A DNA stretch of 64,000 nt from Macrostomum hystrix (GCA_950097015.1 CATNEN010000001.1:18170501-18234500); one strand, 5' to 3'; shown: positions 47,201-59,005, counted from the first letter of the stretch. Program-made: numbers and translations. The notes: generated by a model from the letters alone, not told the origin.

Positions 47201-50007
47201 TTCGGATCCCAAAATATGACATTCGGATCCCAAAATATGACATTCAGATCCCAAAATATGACATTCGGATCCCAAAATATGACATTCGGATCCCAAAATA
47301 TGACATTCGGATCCCAAAATATGACATTCGGATCCCAAAATATGACATTCAGATCCCAAAATATGACATTCGGATCCCAAAATATGACATTCAGATCCCA
47401 AAATATGACATTCGGATCCCAAAATATGACATTCGGATCCCAAAATATGACATTCGGATCCCAAAATGACATTCGGATCCCAAAATGACATTCAGATCCC
47501 AAAATGACATTCAGATACCAAAATATGACATTCGGATCCTAAAATATGACATTCGGATCCCAAATTATGACATTCGGATCCCAAATTATGACATTCGGAT
47601 CCCAAAATATGACATTCAGATCCCAAAATGACGTTCAGATCCCAAAATGACGTTCAGATCCCAAAATGACATTCAGATCCCAAAATATGACATTCAGATC
47701 CCAAAATATGACATTCAGATCCCAAAATATGACATTCGGATCCTAAATTATGACATTCGGATCCCAAAATATGACATTCAGATCCCAAAATGACATTCAG
47801 ATCCCAAAATGACGTTCAGATCCCAAAATGACGTTCAGATCCCAAAATGACGTTCAGATCCCAAAATGACATTCAGATCCCAAAATATGACATTCAGATC
47901 CCAAAATGACATTCAGATCCCAAAATATGAGATTCAGATCCCAAAATGACACTCAAATCCCAAAAATACATTCAGCTCCCAAGCCATCTATATATTGGAC
48001 TCAGATCAGGTATAGAATATTGTACAGTGAAGTGAGCAAGCCATGCCTTGGCTATTAAAATATTCATTCACTCTATTGCATATTCAAAAGAATTGTGTCT
48101 GTGACAATAGCTGATGCAGCTGCATTGCAGTGCAATATAACCAAGAAAATTCCCACACAGCAGTAATGAATTAATAATTACAATGTGCAGCCGAATCCCG
48201 CTAGATAACTGAGTGCAGTGTAATTGTGCGAATGATTGGATTGTGTTCATCTTGCATCGCTTCACGTCTATTGGCTGACACCTGGTGAGCAAGCGGACAG
48301 TGATTGAGCAGGTGGACGGTGAAGGAGGGTGTGACTCAATGGTGGAGGGTGAAGGAGGGTGTGACTCAATGGTGGAGGGTGAAGGAGGGTGTGACTTAAT
48401 GGTGGAGGGTGAAGGAGGGTGTGACTCAATGGTGGAGGGTGAAGGAGGGTGTGACTCAATGGTGGAGGGTGAAGGAGGGTGTGACTCTAAGGTGGAGGGT
48501 GAAGGAGGGTGTGACTCAATGGTGGAGGGTGAAGGAGGGTGTGACTCAATGGTGGAGGGTGAAGGAGGGTGTGACTCAATGGTGGAGGGTGAAGGAGGGT
48601 GTGACTCTATGGTGGAGGGTGAAGGAGGGTGTGACTCAATGGTGGAGGGTGAAGGAGGGTGTGACTCAATGGTGGAGGGTGAAGGAGGGTGTGACTCAAT
48701 GGTGGAGGGTGAAGGAGGGTGTGACTCAATGGTGGAGGGTGAAGGAGGGTGTGACTCAATGGTGGAGGGTGAAGGAGGGTGTGACTCTATGGTGGAGGGT
48801 GAAGGAGGGTGTGACTCAATGGTGGAGGGTGAAGGAGGGTGTGACTCAATGGTGGAGGGTGAAGGAGGGTGTGACTCTATGGTGGAGGGTGAAGGAGGGT
48901 GTGACTCTATGGTGGAGGGTGAAGGAGGGTGTGACTCTATGGTGGAGGGTGAAGGAGGGTGTGACTCTATGGTGGAGGGTGAAGGAGGGTGTGACTCTAT
49001 GGTGGAGGGTGAAGGAGGGTGTGACTCTATGGTGGAGGGTGAAGGAGGGTGTGACTCTATGGTGGAGGGTGAAGGAGGGTGTGACTCTATGGTGGAGGGT
49101 GAAGGAGGGTGTGACTCTATGGTGGAGGGTGAAGGAGGGTGTGACTCTAAGGTGGAGGGTGAAGGAGGGTTTGTCACGAGAATTACACTTTTTATTTAAA
49201 AATTCTAAACAACAAACTGAAATACTTGGCAGCAGAAAATCATAAATCAACATCGATAACTAAACAATGGGGTTTAAAAAATAATTTAGCATTCTTCAAT
49301 ATTGCAAGCATAGTTTTTAGCTACTGGTTTATAGCTGAAGTCAACAAAGCTTATAACAATCAAACAAAATGAGTTTTTCGTGACTCGTGGTGCACAGTTT
49401 ATAATAGCTTAAACACTTTTTCATATTGTATACATTTATAGAAGAGATGAATAACTTTTCTTCTTTGTGACCGGTTGAGCTAAAATATGATGACACGCAC
49501 ATGCTTACAAATAAGAAGTTGGAACATGGCTTTTGATTGTCTTTGTTCTACAATCACCGATCGTGCTGTAGCCCCGTGCGGTTTGATTTGCCTTGCAAAA
49601 GCTTTATAAATTTTCACCTTGGCTGCCTGGTTACTAAACTCACCTGCGGACTTTGTCCCGGCATCGTCCGATGAGCCGACGACCTGCAGCTGCAGCTGCT
49701 GCTGCGGCGCCTCGGCCGCGGACATCCTGGCTGAGGAAAAGTCTGCTGCTGCCGCTGCTGCTGCCGCTGCTGCTGCCGCTGCCGCTGCCATTGCCTCGTG
49801 ATGATGATGATGCTGACTGTGCTGCTGCTGCTGCTGATGGTGATGCTGCTGCTGAGGCTGCTGCATCAGGTAATGATGTTGGAGATGAGGTGGTTGCTGA
49901 TGCTGCTGCAGCTGATAGTTCTGCAGGTAGGAGCCATTGTGAATCTGATGCTGCTGCTGCTGATGGTGATGATGATGCATTGGCAGATGCTGCTGATGCT
50001 GCTGCAT
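36110..50007 (-). CDS. Pax6: Pax6/eyeless-type paired-box homeobox transcription factor
   Basis: Minus-strand exons are 50007-49644, 41084-40738, 38510 to about 38061, about 37172-36861 and 36496-36110, roughly 619 residues. The exon 3/4 junction is the least certain. Residues 1-121 are Gln/His/Ala-rich. The paired domain (~123-248) runs from [19 protein letters not shown] to [10 protein letters not shown] and has the Pax6-type [16 protein letters not shown] recognition helix. A Gln/Ala-rich linker without octapeptide follows. The homeodomain (~446-505) starts at LQRNRTAF and contains [15 protein letters not shown] and [15 protein letters not shown] with Ser at position 50. The tail is Gln/Tyr-rich. 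Introns split the paired box at IPS/VSS and the homeobox at RIQ/VWF, usual sites for the class. The family controls eye and neural development in the nucleus. An in-frame TAG lies upstream of the ATG. Unusual points are the long N-terminus and a Cys in [10 protein letters not shown]. Confidence 0.85.
36525..36785. repeat. Degenerate ~60-bp repeat filling Pax6 intron 4
   Basis: Four to five loose copies containing TGTACTTT, AAAACCTGTGGATGATTG and GGAATAGA motifs, more diverged than the other arrays in this gene. Confidence 0.65.
37590..37850 (-). mobile_element. SINE copy in Pax6 intron 3
   Basis: The reverse complement matches 43095-43300 at high identity, including CAGTGAGAGTGTACACTGCC and GTGCCTGCGTACAGTATCTG. 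It also shares AAGGCTTTGGGGGCTTG with the copy at 32.6 kb. Confidence 0.75.
38638..39452. repeat. Minisatellite, 18-bp purine unit, in Pax6 intron 2
   Basis: About 45 copies of GGGGAAGAGGAGACAGAG with GGAATAGG and GGATACAG variants. The plus strand is almost all purine. Long frames on the minus strand here are repeat shadows. Confidence 0.97.
40128..40708. repeat. Minisatellite, 20-bp unit, in Pax6 intron 2
   Basis: About 29 copies of GTGAGAAGGAGAGTCAGGAG. It ends ~29 bp from the exon 2 donor at 40737. Confidence 0.97.
41090..41404. repeat. Minisatellite, ~20-22-bp unit, in Pax6 intron 1
   Basis: About 15 copies of GGGGCGGATTTCTGTGATTT type. It abuts the exon 2 acceptor (AG at 41086-41085), so on the gene strand the repeat unit supplies the C-rich tract before the splice site. 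Confidence 0.95.
41405..41950. other. Unique part of Pax6 intron 1
   Basis: No gene or clear repeat. A weak tRNA-like stretch near 41670 (GGGCAGCTCAGACTGGG) is too poor to call. Confidence 0.45.
41952..42424. repeat. Minisatellite, 16-bp pyrimidine unit, in Pax6 intron 1
   Basis: About 29 copies of TCTCATCTCTCCCGTG with CGGTG variants. Open frames here are artefacts. Confidence 0.97.
42425..43094. other. Unique part of Pax6 intron 1
   Basis: No gene seen. It includes a tRNA-like B-box complement (GGATTCGAACTGCC near 43045) next to the SINE body that follows. Confidence 0.45.
43095..43300 (+). mobile_element. SINE copy in Pax6 intron 1
   Basis: Inverted partner of the copy at 37590-37850. 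They share ~190 bp through GGCTGCGGGTCTAGTGTCAC. It lies in the opposite orientation in a different intron of the same gene. Confidence 0.75.
43945..44925. repeat. Minisatellite, 14/15-bp pyrimidine units, in Pax6 intron 1
   Basis: About 67 units alternating CTCTCTCCTTTCCG (14 bp) and CTCTCTCTGTCTCCG (15 bp) in recurring blocks. Mixed 14- and 15-bp units open all frames on both strands, giving spurious frames over 300 codons. Confidence 0.97.
44930..45680. other. Unique part of Pax6 intron 1
   Basis: No gene or array recognised. Confidence 0.45.
45683..46257. repeat. Minisatellite, 17-bp purine unit, in Pax6 intron 1
   Basis: About 33 copies of GGGGAAGGTGAGGCAGA, very uniform. Confidence 0.97.
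46260..46895. other. Unique part of Pax6 intron 1
   Basis: No gene or array recognised. Confidence 0.45.
46898..47975. repeat. Minisatellite, 21-bp unit, in Pax6 intron 1
   Basis: About 52 copies of AAAATATGACATTCGGATCCC with CAGATCCC and shortened AAAATGAC variants. Short and long units cluster in separate blocks. Confidence 0.97.
48311..49170. repeat. Minisatellite, 30-bp unit, in Pax6 intron 1
   Basis: About 29 units of GGTGAAGGAGGGTGTGACTC then AATGGTGGAG, in perfect 30-bp register. Nearly the only variable site is CAATGG versus CTATGG. The last ten full units before the final variant are all CTATGG, a recently spread block. Confidence 0.98.
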
Positions 50008-50009
50008 CC

Positions 50010-51000
50010 TTGTTCTTTGCCTTTTTTCTAACTTATTCCTCTAATAATGTTTGATATCCACTTGAGTACAGTGAAACCGCTCGAGTCAGGTCCGGTGGAC
50101 TGAACAAAAAATCAGAAAACTGGTGAGGCAAGCCAACACAAACAAGGTCTCAAAGTGTGCTCAACTGAGCAAGCGGATGCAAGCAGGAAATATTTAGCCG
50201 GGCTGACAGAATCACACGGCACTGAGTGTGTAATCTATTATCTATTACTAAGCAGGCAAGCTGCAAGGCCCAACTGAATCGAGAGCGGTCAAAGCCCTGA
50301 CCAATGAGAGGGCGCCTGTGTCCTACCCAATGGGGCGGCTGCTGTGATGTGAGGAGGAAGGAGAGGGCGGGAGAGAGAGCGAGAGCAGGGGCGGCTGCTG
50401 TGACCCAACCAAATTTGCCGCTCCACTGATTTCTAAGGCTATAGACGCGAACATTTCCGCGACCTCCGCCCGCTCAGGCAGTCGGCATTTGAAAAACTTC
50501 AAGATGGTGGTAGGAGGAAGGCTTCTTTGTCCCTCGTACCTCCCTCCCCACATCCGACGACACATGCTGAGCAGTCCGCGAGGTGCAAACCCTGAATAAA
50601 CAGGAGCAATGGCAGGGCAATAGACTTGGCAACTGCTGCTGTGGAAGCATCATCTTTCTGGAAGACCCTCGGGCCATTTTCCTGCTGAAATTTTGAACCG
50701 ATTTTTTAGTTGAATAATAGAAGGCCCGCCATTATCAGGTGCTACCTGCCTGCGACATTGCACAATGACACCGCGAGTGAGGCAGCTGTCAACTTGTCAG
50801 GCTTCGTTCTCAGCAAAGACTTCAATTATTCTGTAGCTTTGGAATTGCGTCACCGCTGCGGTTCAGTGTAAAATGTCATCCGAGTATAACTGATTCTGCT
50901 GACATTCGATTCACTATTCTCTGTAGTCTTTTTTATTGTTAACTTATTCACAATCCAGAAACTTCAGAAACTTAAAACACCCGAATCTTCACATAATTGT
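50010..51000. other. Region upstream of the Pax6 start codon
   Basis: GC-rich around 50.3-50.6 kb with GGGCGG words. The Pax6 promoter or non-coding 5' exons may lie here, but no TATA box or initiator could be fixed. Confidence 0.35.
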
Positions 51001-51029
51001 GGTCTTCACATAGCCCGAAACTTCGCGAA

Positions 51030-52135
51030 GATCCGAATATTTACAGAGTACCCGAATCTTCTCAGAATCTCCGAATCTTCACAGAACCCGAATCTTCACA
51101 GAATCTCCGAATCTTCACAGAACCCGAATCTTCACAGAATCTCCGAATCTTCACAGAACCCGAATCTTCACAGAATCTCCGAATCTTCACAGAATCTCCG
51201 AATCTTCACAGAATCTCCGAATCTTCACAGAACCCGAATCTTCACAGAATCTCCGAATCTTCACAGAACCCGAATCTTCACAGAATCTCCGAATCTTCAC
51301 AGAATCCCCGAATCTTCACAGAATCCACGAATCTTCACAGAATCCCCGAATCTTCACAGAATCTCCGAATCTTCACAGAAACCGAATCTTCACAGAATCC
51401 CCGAATCTTCACAGAATCCCCGAATCTTCACAGAATCCCCGAATCTTCACAGAATCCCCGAATCTTCACAGAATCCCCGAATCTTCACAGAACCCGAATC
51501 TTCACAGAATCCACGAATCTTCACAGAATCCCCGAATCTTCACAGAACCCGAATCTTCACAGAATCTCCGAATCTTCACAGAACCCGAATCTTCACAGAA
51601 TCTCCGAATCTTCACAGAATCCCCGAATCTTCACAGAATCCACGAATCTTCACAGAATCCCCGAATCTTCACAGAATCTCCGAATCTTCACAGAAACCGA
51701 ATCTTCACAGAATCCCCGAATCTTCACAGAATCCCCGAATCTTCACAGAATCCCCGAATCTTCACAGAATCCCCGAATCTTCACAGAATCCCCGAATCTT
51801 CACAGAACCCGAATCTTCACAGAATCCACGAATCTTCACAGAATCCCCGAATCTTCACAGAACCCGAATCTTCACAGAATCCCCGAATCTTCACAGAATC
51901 CACGAATCTTCACAGAATCCCCGAATCTTCACAGAATCCACGAATCTTCACAGAATCCCCGAATCTTCACAGAACCCGAATCTTCACAGAATCCCCGAAT
52001 CCTCACAGAATCTCTGAATCTTCACAGAATCCCCGAATCTTCACAGAATCCACGAATCTTCACAGAATCCCCGAATCTTCACAGAACCCGAATCTTCACA
52101 GAATCCCCGAATCCTCACAGAATCTCTGAATCTTC
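51030..52135. repeat. Minisatellite, 18-bp unit
   Basis: About 62 copies of CCCGAATCTTCACAGAAT with frequent 16-17-bp variants and a duplicated block of ~300 bp (51290-51540 resembles 51600-51860). The 502-codon open frame across it is not a gene. Confidence 0.97.
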
Positions 52136-52139
52136 ACAA

Positions 52140-52780
52140 AACTCGAACCTTTGCAAACCTGAAATATTTTATTTAATAAACAGAAAACTAAATTCCAGAA
52201 CATTCGGGTTCGCCAATCATTACCAACAGCACAATGACATATTGGCCATCACACTCGCAGTTGTCTCTCGTCCCCAACTGTGTCACGAATGCTCCTTAGT
52301 CGCCGCAGAAATTGTTGCTATGCAGGATTGCCCCACATCATTGCTCCAAAAACTTTCTCCCATCATAATTGGGGCGACTATTAAAGAGAAAAAAACAAAA
52401 TTCCAAATCTCCCACGCGGGGAAACTTGCTCGAGGCGCGGGGAATCATGCCGCTTTCAAAGAAACTGCTAATTGCTTTGCGGAGGGGGGTTTTTCTTCCC
52501 GTTGATTCTAGCGGCAATTCTTTGATTATAGAACACTAAGTGGCCTCACTGCCAGGCTACCAAAATCTTGCTCAAAGCATCCACGAAGGCACAGGCGGAA
52601 CCCGCTGGCCGAGCCGCCCTGCCAACCCCGCGAGCGAAAAGCTGAGTTATACAGAACAGAACAGCACAGCACAGCGGGTGACAGACAATCAGAATCTAAT
52701 CTAGTAATTAACTGTTGCCAGCCAGGGCATAGAAACTAGCAGACTGCTCCGCCACTAGAACTTCAATACCATGCTTACAA
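52140..52780. other. Unique spacer, no gene
   Basis: No recognisable coding exon or RNA gene. Confidence 0.45.
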
Positions 52781-52783
52781 CCT

Positions 52784-53570
52784 ATCTCACCCTGGCCTCA
52801 TCCATCTCACCCTGGCCTCATCTATCTCACCCTGATCTCATCTATCTCACCCTGGCCTCATCCATCTCACCCTGGCCTCATCTATCTCACCCTGATCTCA
52901 TCTATCTCACCCTGGCCTCATCCATCTCACCCTGGCCTTATCCATCTCACCCTGATCTCATCTATCTCACCCTGGCCTCATCTATCTCACCCTGGCCTCA
53001 TCTATCTCACCCTGATCTCATCTATCTCACCCTGATCTCATTAATCTCACCCTGATCTCATCTATCTCACCCTGATCTCATCTATCTCACCCTGATCTCA
53101 TCTATCTCACCCTGATCTCATTAATCTCACCCTGGCCTCATCTATCTCACCCTGATCTCATCTATCTCACCCTGATCTCATCTATCTCACCCTGGCCTCA
53201 TCCATCTCACCCTGGCCTCATCCATCTTACCCTGGCCTCATCTATCTCACCCTGGCCTCATCTATCTCACCCTGGCCTCATCTATCTCACCCTGATCTCA
53301 TCTATCTCACCCTGATCTCATTAATCTCACCCTGATCTCATCTATCTCACCCTGATCTCATCTATCTCACCCTGATCTCATCTATCTCACCCTGATCTCA
53401 TTAATCTCACCCTGGCCTCATCTATCTCACCCTGATCTCATCTATCTCACCCTGATCTCATCTATCTCACCCTGGCCTCATCTATCTCACCCTGGCCTCA
53501 TCCATCTCACCCTGATCTCATCTATCTCACCCTGATCTCATCCATCTCACCCTGATCTCATCTATCTCAC
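52784..53570. repeat. Minisatellite, 20-bp unit
   Basis: About 39 copies of TCTCACCCTGATCTCATCTA and TCTCACCCTGGCCTCATCCA, arranged in blocks including a duplicated run with CATTAATCTCACC. Confidence 0.97.
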
Positions 53571-54117
53571 AGCTGTATAAGCGCACGCAGTCCGTGCACA
53601 GCTGTCGCGTGAAGACTGCATTATCACACAGGTGCAGTGGGTCATGTGGGCTCGAGTGCCCTACTGTGCTGGTGCTTTCCTGGTCTGTTCCAACCGCTGT
53701 TTGATTATTTGTTTAATCTGCGCTGCGTCAGAATGCACTCCGCAATGGCAGTAGATAGCAGCGGCAGAAATATGAGGGATTTTTTGCAGATCATCGTCTA
53801 ATTCCTCATCAGATTTGCTTTCTACCAATGTCCTTGCTATACAACACTTTACTGGCCCTTGTGTTTCCCACGATTTGCTGCAAGAACAATATTACTGCAC
53901 CATGGAAATGATTATATTATGGGCATTGGCTAACACTCCACAGGATTATATAGGATTTTCAAGGATCCCATTTTGTGGGAGAATTAACTTCGCCGCACTT
54001 ATCATACAAATGATTTGGTGCGTGTATATTGTTATTAGGGGAAATCTATGCGGCAGAACACTCACTCTCACATCCCATTGCTTCACATCAGCGCTTGATG
54101 CAACCTCTGCTGCTCGA
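53571..54117. other. Unique spacer, no gene
   Basis: No convincing gene. The plus-strand 110-codon frame has no family resemblance. Confidence 0.45.
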
Positions 54118-54735
54118 ATATCAGTGAGGGTGAGATTGACATTGTGAGAGGGTGAGATTGACATTGTGAGAGGGTGAGATTGACATTGTGAGAGGGTGAG
54201 ATTGACATTGTGAGAGGGTGAGATTGAAATTGTGAGAGGGTGAGATAGATACTGTGAGACAGAAAGTGTGAGAGAGTGAGACAGAAAGTGTGAGAGAGTG
54301 AGACAGAAAGTGTGAGAGAGTGAGACAGAAAGTGTGAGAGAGTGAGACAGAAAGTGTGAGAGAGTGAGACAGAAAGTGTGAGAGAGTGAGACAGAAAGTG
54401 TGAGAGAGTGAGACAGAAAGTGTGAGAGAGTGAGACAGAAAGTGTGAGAGAGTGAGACAGAAAGTGTGAGAGAGTGAGACAGAAAGTGTGAGAGAGTGAG
54501 ACAGAAAGTGTGAGAGAGTGAGACAGAAAGTGTGAGAGAGTGAGAAAGAAAGTGTGAGAGAGTGAGACAGAAAGTGTGAGAGAGTGAGACAGAAAGTGTG
54601 AGAGAGTGAGACAGAAAGTGTGAGAGAGTGAGACAGAAAGTGTGAGAGAGTGAGAAAGAAAGTGTGAGATAGTGAGACAGAAAGTGTGAGAGGTTGAGAA
54701 AGAAAGTGTGAGTGAGTGAGACAGAAAGTGTGAGG
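54118..54735. repeat. Minisatellite, 22-bp purine-rich unit, two related subfamilies
   Basis: First about five copies of GAGAGGGTGAGATTGACATT plus GT, then about 22 copies of GTGTGAGAGAGTGAGACAGA plus AA. Both are 22 bp and share the GTGAGA core, so one probably arose from the other. Confidence 0.95.
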
Positions 54736-55009
54736 GTTCTATCAGAAAGACTCACAGAAGTAAGACAAGTGTGTTTAAGTTGTCTGTGCATTAAAGATCT
54801 TTGAGAGCTACATAGACTGCTCTTTGTTGTAACGAATGACCGATATGTTTACATTATACAAAATCAAGTTCAGCTTGTTTATTCAAATCTTAATGCAAAA
54901 AATCTCACTCACTTGAATATAAGTCGTTTTAGCGAGCAGCTTACACAGGATAAATAGCTTTACCTTGGTGTTTTTCATGGCATGACAGGTCTGGTATGAT
55001 CTATACGTG

Positions 55010-56735
55010 CCATGGTATGAGTGTGCGGGTCATGACAGGAGTGAGTGGGTCATGACAGGAGTGTGTGGGTCATGACAGGAGTGTGTGGGTCATGACAGGA
55101 GTGAGTGGGTATGACAGGAGTGTGTGGGTCATGACAGGAGTGTGTGGGTATGACAGGAGTGTGTGGGTCATGACAGGAGTGTGTGGGTCATGACAGGAGT
55201 GTGTGGGTCATGACTGGAGTGTGTGGGTCATGACAGGAGTGTGTGGGTCACGGCAGGAGTGTGTGGGTCATGACAGGAGTGTGTGGGTCATGACAGGAGT
55301 GTGTGGGTCATGACAGGAGTGTGTGGGTCATGACAGGAGAGTTTGGGTCATGACAGGAGTGTGTGGGTCATGACAGGAGTGTGTGGGTATGACAGGAGTG
55401 TGTGGGTATGACAGGAGTGTGTGGGTCATGACAGGAGTGTGTGGGTCATGACAGGAGAGTTTGGGTCATGACAGGAGTGTGTGGGTCATGACAGGAGTGA
55501 GTGGGTCATGACAGGAGTGTGTGGGTCATGACAGGAGTGTGTGGGTCATGACAGCAGTGTGTGGGTCATGACAGGAGTGTGTGGGTCATGACAGGAGAGT
55601 TTGGGTCATGACAGGAGTGTGTGGGTCATGACAGGAGTGTGTGGGTCATGACAGGAGTGTGTGGGCCATGACAGGAGTGTGTGGGTCATGACAGGAGTGT
55701 GTGGGTCATGACAGGAGTGTGTGGGTCATGACAGGAGTGTGTGGGTCATGACAGCAGTGTGTGGGTCATGACAGGAGTGTGTGGGTCATGACAGGAGAGT
55801 TTGGGTCATGACAGGAGTGTGTGGGTCATGACAGGAGTGTGTGGGTCATGACAGGAGTGTGTGGGTCATGACAGGAGTGTGTGGGTCATGACAGGAGTGT
55901 GTGGGTCATGACAGGAGTGTGTGGGTCATGACTGGAGTGTGTGGGTCATGACAGGAGTGTGTGGGTCACGGCAGGAGTGTGTGGGTCATGACAGGAGTGA
56001 GTGGGTATGACAGCAGTGTGTGGGTATGACAGGAGTGTGTGGGTCATGACAGGAGTGAGTGGGTATGACAGGAGTGAGTGGGTATGACAGGAGTGTGTGG
56101 GTCATGACAGGAGTGTGTGGGTCATGACAGGAGTGAGTGGGTCATGACAGGAGTGAGTGGGTATGACAGGAGTGTGTGGGTCATGATAGGAGTGTGTGGG
56201 TCATGACAGGAGTGAGTGGGTATGACAGGAGTGTGTGGGTCATGACAGGAGTGAGTGGGTCATGACAGGAGTGTGTGGGTCATGACAGGAGTGTGTGGGT
56301 CATGACAGGAGTGTGTGGGTATGACAGGAGTGTGTGGGTCATGACAGGAGTGTGTGGGTATGACAAGAGTGTGTGGGTCATGACAGGAGTGAGTGGGTAT
56401 GACGGGAGTGTGCGGGTCATGACAGGAGTGTGTGGGTCATGACAGGAGTGAGTGGGTATGACAGGAGTGTGTGGGTCATGACAGGAGTGAGTGGGTATGA
56501 CAGGAGTGTGTGGGTCATGACAGGAGTGAGTGGGTATGACAGGAGTGTGTGGGTCATGACAGGAGTGAGTGGGTATGACAGGAGTGTGTGGGTCATGACA
56601 GGAGTGTGTGGGTCATGACAGGAGTGAGTGGGTATGACAGGAGTGTGTGGGTCATGACAGGAGTGTGTGGGTCATGACAGGAGTGAGTGGGTCATGACAG
56701 GAGTGTGCGGGTCATGACAGGAGAGTGAGGTTCAC
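55010..56735. repeat. Minisatellite, 20-bp unit, largest array in the window
   Basis: About 86 copies of GGGTCATGACAGGAGTGTGT with an 18-bp variant lacking CA (GGGTATGACAGGAGTG..) concentrated in the right half and at the left edge. Blocks of several hundred bases repeat (for example 55230-55480 and 55560-55810). Confidence 0.97.
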
Positions 56736-56739
56736 GGTA

Positions 56740-57110
56740 TGATAGGCTAAATAATGCATGGAGGTTCTACTATAGCTCTAATACTTTCTCCTGTGCTCCC
56801 ACCTGTACACATATAAGGGGATCATGCATGGGATGCTAAAATGCAGTACATATAGAGGCCCAGGTGGCTTTAAATAATCTGCTTGTTTATTGAGCGACTT
56901 AAATCGGTAAGGATCCGCGAGTATGTGTGCTCACTTTAACTAGTCTTGCGTTAATAATTTTCTGTTTAATCAAATTTCTGTTTTGTAGGCCACAACCAAT
57001 CCCTAGGATAGAAGAGCGAAAGCAGATAGAAGGGAAAATAGGCTAGATAATTACCTGTGTTCACCTGTCTGCCTTTAGAAGAATCGCTTTTACTCGACCG
57101 CTCGACCGCT
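56740..57110. other. Unique spacer, no gene
   Basis: AT-rich. No recognisable feature. Confidence 0.4.
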
Positions 57111-57112
57111 AA

Positions 57113-57297
57113 AAAGGGTGAAACAGAGGGTGGGGACGGGGAGAAACAGAGGGTAAGAAAGGGGAGAAATAGAGGGTGGGGAGGGGGAGAAACAGAAAGG
57201 GGGAAAGGGAGAAACAGAAGGTGGGGAAGGGAGAAACAGAGGGTGGGGAGGGGGAGAAACAGAGGGTAAGAAAGGGGAGAAACAGAGGGTGAGAAAT
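57113..57297. repeat. Degenerate purine minisatellite
   Basis: About nine copies of a ~20-bp unit GGGGAGAAACAGAGGGTAAG. Confidence 0.9.
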
Positions 57298-57684
57298 GGC
57301 CCAGATCATGAGAGAAAACTGGGGATATGGAAGTCGGGAAAGAGGAAATTGAAAGGGATAAGCAAGTCTTCCATTAACTAGAACGAAATAGTTAATACTA
57401 ATGCTTTCAATCGATTTAAAACAAACTTCATCAGGCACAGTGTTTGCCCAATGATTTAATTGGCAAAGATTCTTTCGTTTTTTTCTGCCTGGAGGTAGAC
57501 CCACTGAAGCACTGAGATGAAAATTAGTGCGCTAATAATTATTTGGACTTCCAAAATAACATGACAGCTGATCTGAGCAAATCTTCGAGCAGATGAGATG
57601 GACGATCTTTGTACACTGAGATGTAGTTGCTGAGCAGATAGAAAATAAAGTATGTAAGTTAATACATGAGTATTTAGATAGGGA

Positions 57685-57860
57685 TAGAGAGGATAGAAGA
57701 GAGGGGAGAGAGGAAGGGGGGAGAATGGAGGGAGAGTGGAGGGGAGAGAGGAGGGGGGAGAGGAGGGGAGAGTGGAGGGGAGAGAGGAGGGGAGAAAGGA
57801 GGGGAAAGAGGAGGGGAGAAAGGAGGGGAGATATAAGAAGGATGAGAGGGGAGAGGGGAG
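57685..57860. repeat. Purine-rich repeat tract
   Basis: Loose repeats of GAGGGGAGAGAGGAGGGGAG. The plus strand is almost all purine over 175 bp. Confidence 0.85.
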
Positions 57861-58589
57861 TGAGAATAGCCAGTGAATTCACAAATTGAGTTTAATATCC
57901 TGAAACAAATGGCTTACATTTACAGTCGGAAATTCGTAAAAACACAAAAATATTCTCAATTGGTCACACAAGTCCAGTGTCTGCCTGAGTTGACTAAATC
58001 GAGTTTCCTGTTGTAAAATGGTAAAAAGCGTTTAAACGTCACGCTCAGAGAGAATTGGACACGAGTAATTGTATTCGCTACGTTTGGCTGAGTAAAAATC
58101 CAAATCTTCCTATTTCCTAAATTGTATTGTTGTTAGACAGGTCTTTGTTGAGCGTGAAAAAACTCAGTTCTAATTGGCATAATATTACAGATGGGCAACA
58201 TATGCTTGTGTATATGCTTCTAGCACTTGACACTTCATGTTGAGCATGCTAATATGAGCATGAGCCATCCTTAACTGTCATGCTAGCCACCTGTGCCACA
58301 CACTGGCCTGTCAAAGTAAATCTGAAAAAATGTGAACTTGGAAAGCGGCAAGATTTTAGATTAGTTGGGCTTTGAGTCGGGTTTGTTATTTTGCTAATTT
58401 GTTGTTTTTGGATTTCAAACAGTTCACGGAGTGACAGCTGGGCTTCGGAAACACTTGCACAATGCATTTCCGCTTCAGGGATGCCCTGAAAATATAACAA
58501 GGCTATTCACGTTCTGAAATTTGACACCGACTACGCGAACATCCTTCTATTAACCATCCATGATACTGTCTCTCAATTTGATCCCAGAC
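57861..58589. other. Spacer with one weak exon-like frame
   Basis: On the minus strand an acceptor-like TTTTCAG near 58490 precedes an 80-codon frame ending at 58249. With no partner exon or recognised motif it cannot be called a gene. Confidence 0.35.
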
Positions 58590-59005
58590 ATCTTTTGAAA
58601 TGATCCCAGTCATCTTGTAAGTCTCCCAGTTTTTTCTGTTTATGATCCCAGTCAGTTTGTACCTATGATCCCAGTCAGTTTGTACCTATGATCCCAGTCA
58701 GTTTGTACCTATGATCCCAGTCAGTTTGTACCTATGATCCCAGTCAGTTTGTACCTATGATCCCAGTCACTTTGTACCTATGATCCCAGTCAGTTTGTAC
58801 CTATGATCCCAGTCAGTTTGTACCTATGATCCCAGTCAGTTTGTACCTATGATCCCAGTCAGTTTGTACCTATGATCCCAGTCAGTTTGTACCTATGATC
58901 CCAGTCATTTTGTACCTATGATCCCAGTCAGTTTGTACCTATGATCCCAGTCATTTTGTACCTATGATCCCAGTCATTTTGTACCTATGATCCCAGTCAT
59001 TTTGT
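58590..59005. repeat. Minisatellite, 23-bp unit (family A)
   Basis: About 18 copies of CAGTTTGTACCTATGATCCC plus AGT, with CATTTTG variants toward the right end. Confidence 0.97.

Noticed and set aside
46786-47502. Repeat frames such as NVIFWDP
   Set aside because: 21-bp minisatellite translated. Open in several frames and both strands.
48068-49253. Long frames on both strands ([10 protein letters not shown] and [10 protein letters not shown] repeats)
   Set aside because: The 30-bp unit is stop-free in several frames. It lies in Pax6 intron 1.
50997-52505. 502-codon plus-strand frame
   Set aside because: It is the 18-bp minisatellite read through, ending in unrelated unique sequence. No domain or start context.
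53946-54791. 281-codon minus-strand frame rich in SLSHTFCLT
   Set aside because: 22-bp minisatellite. No unique coding part with family resemblance.
58249-58500. Exon-like frame after a TTTTCAG acceptor on the minus strand
   Set aside because: No partner exon, donor or recognised motif, so it cannot be supported as a gene.
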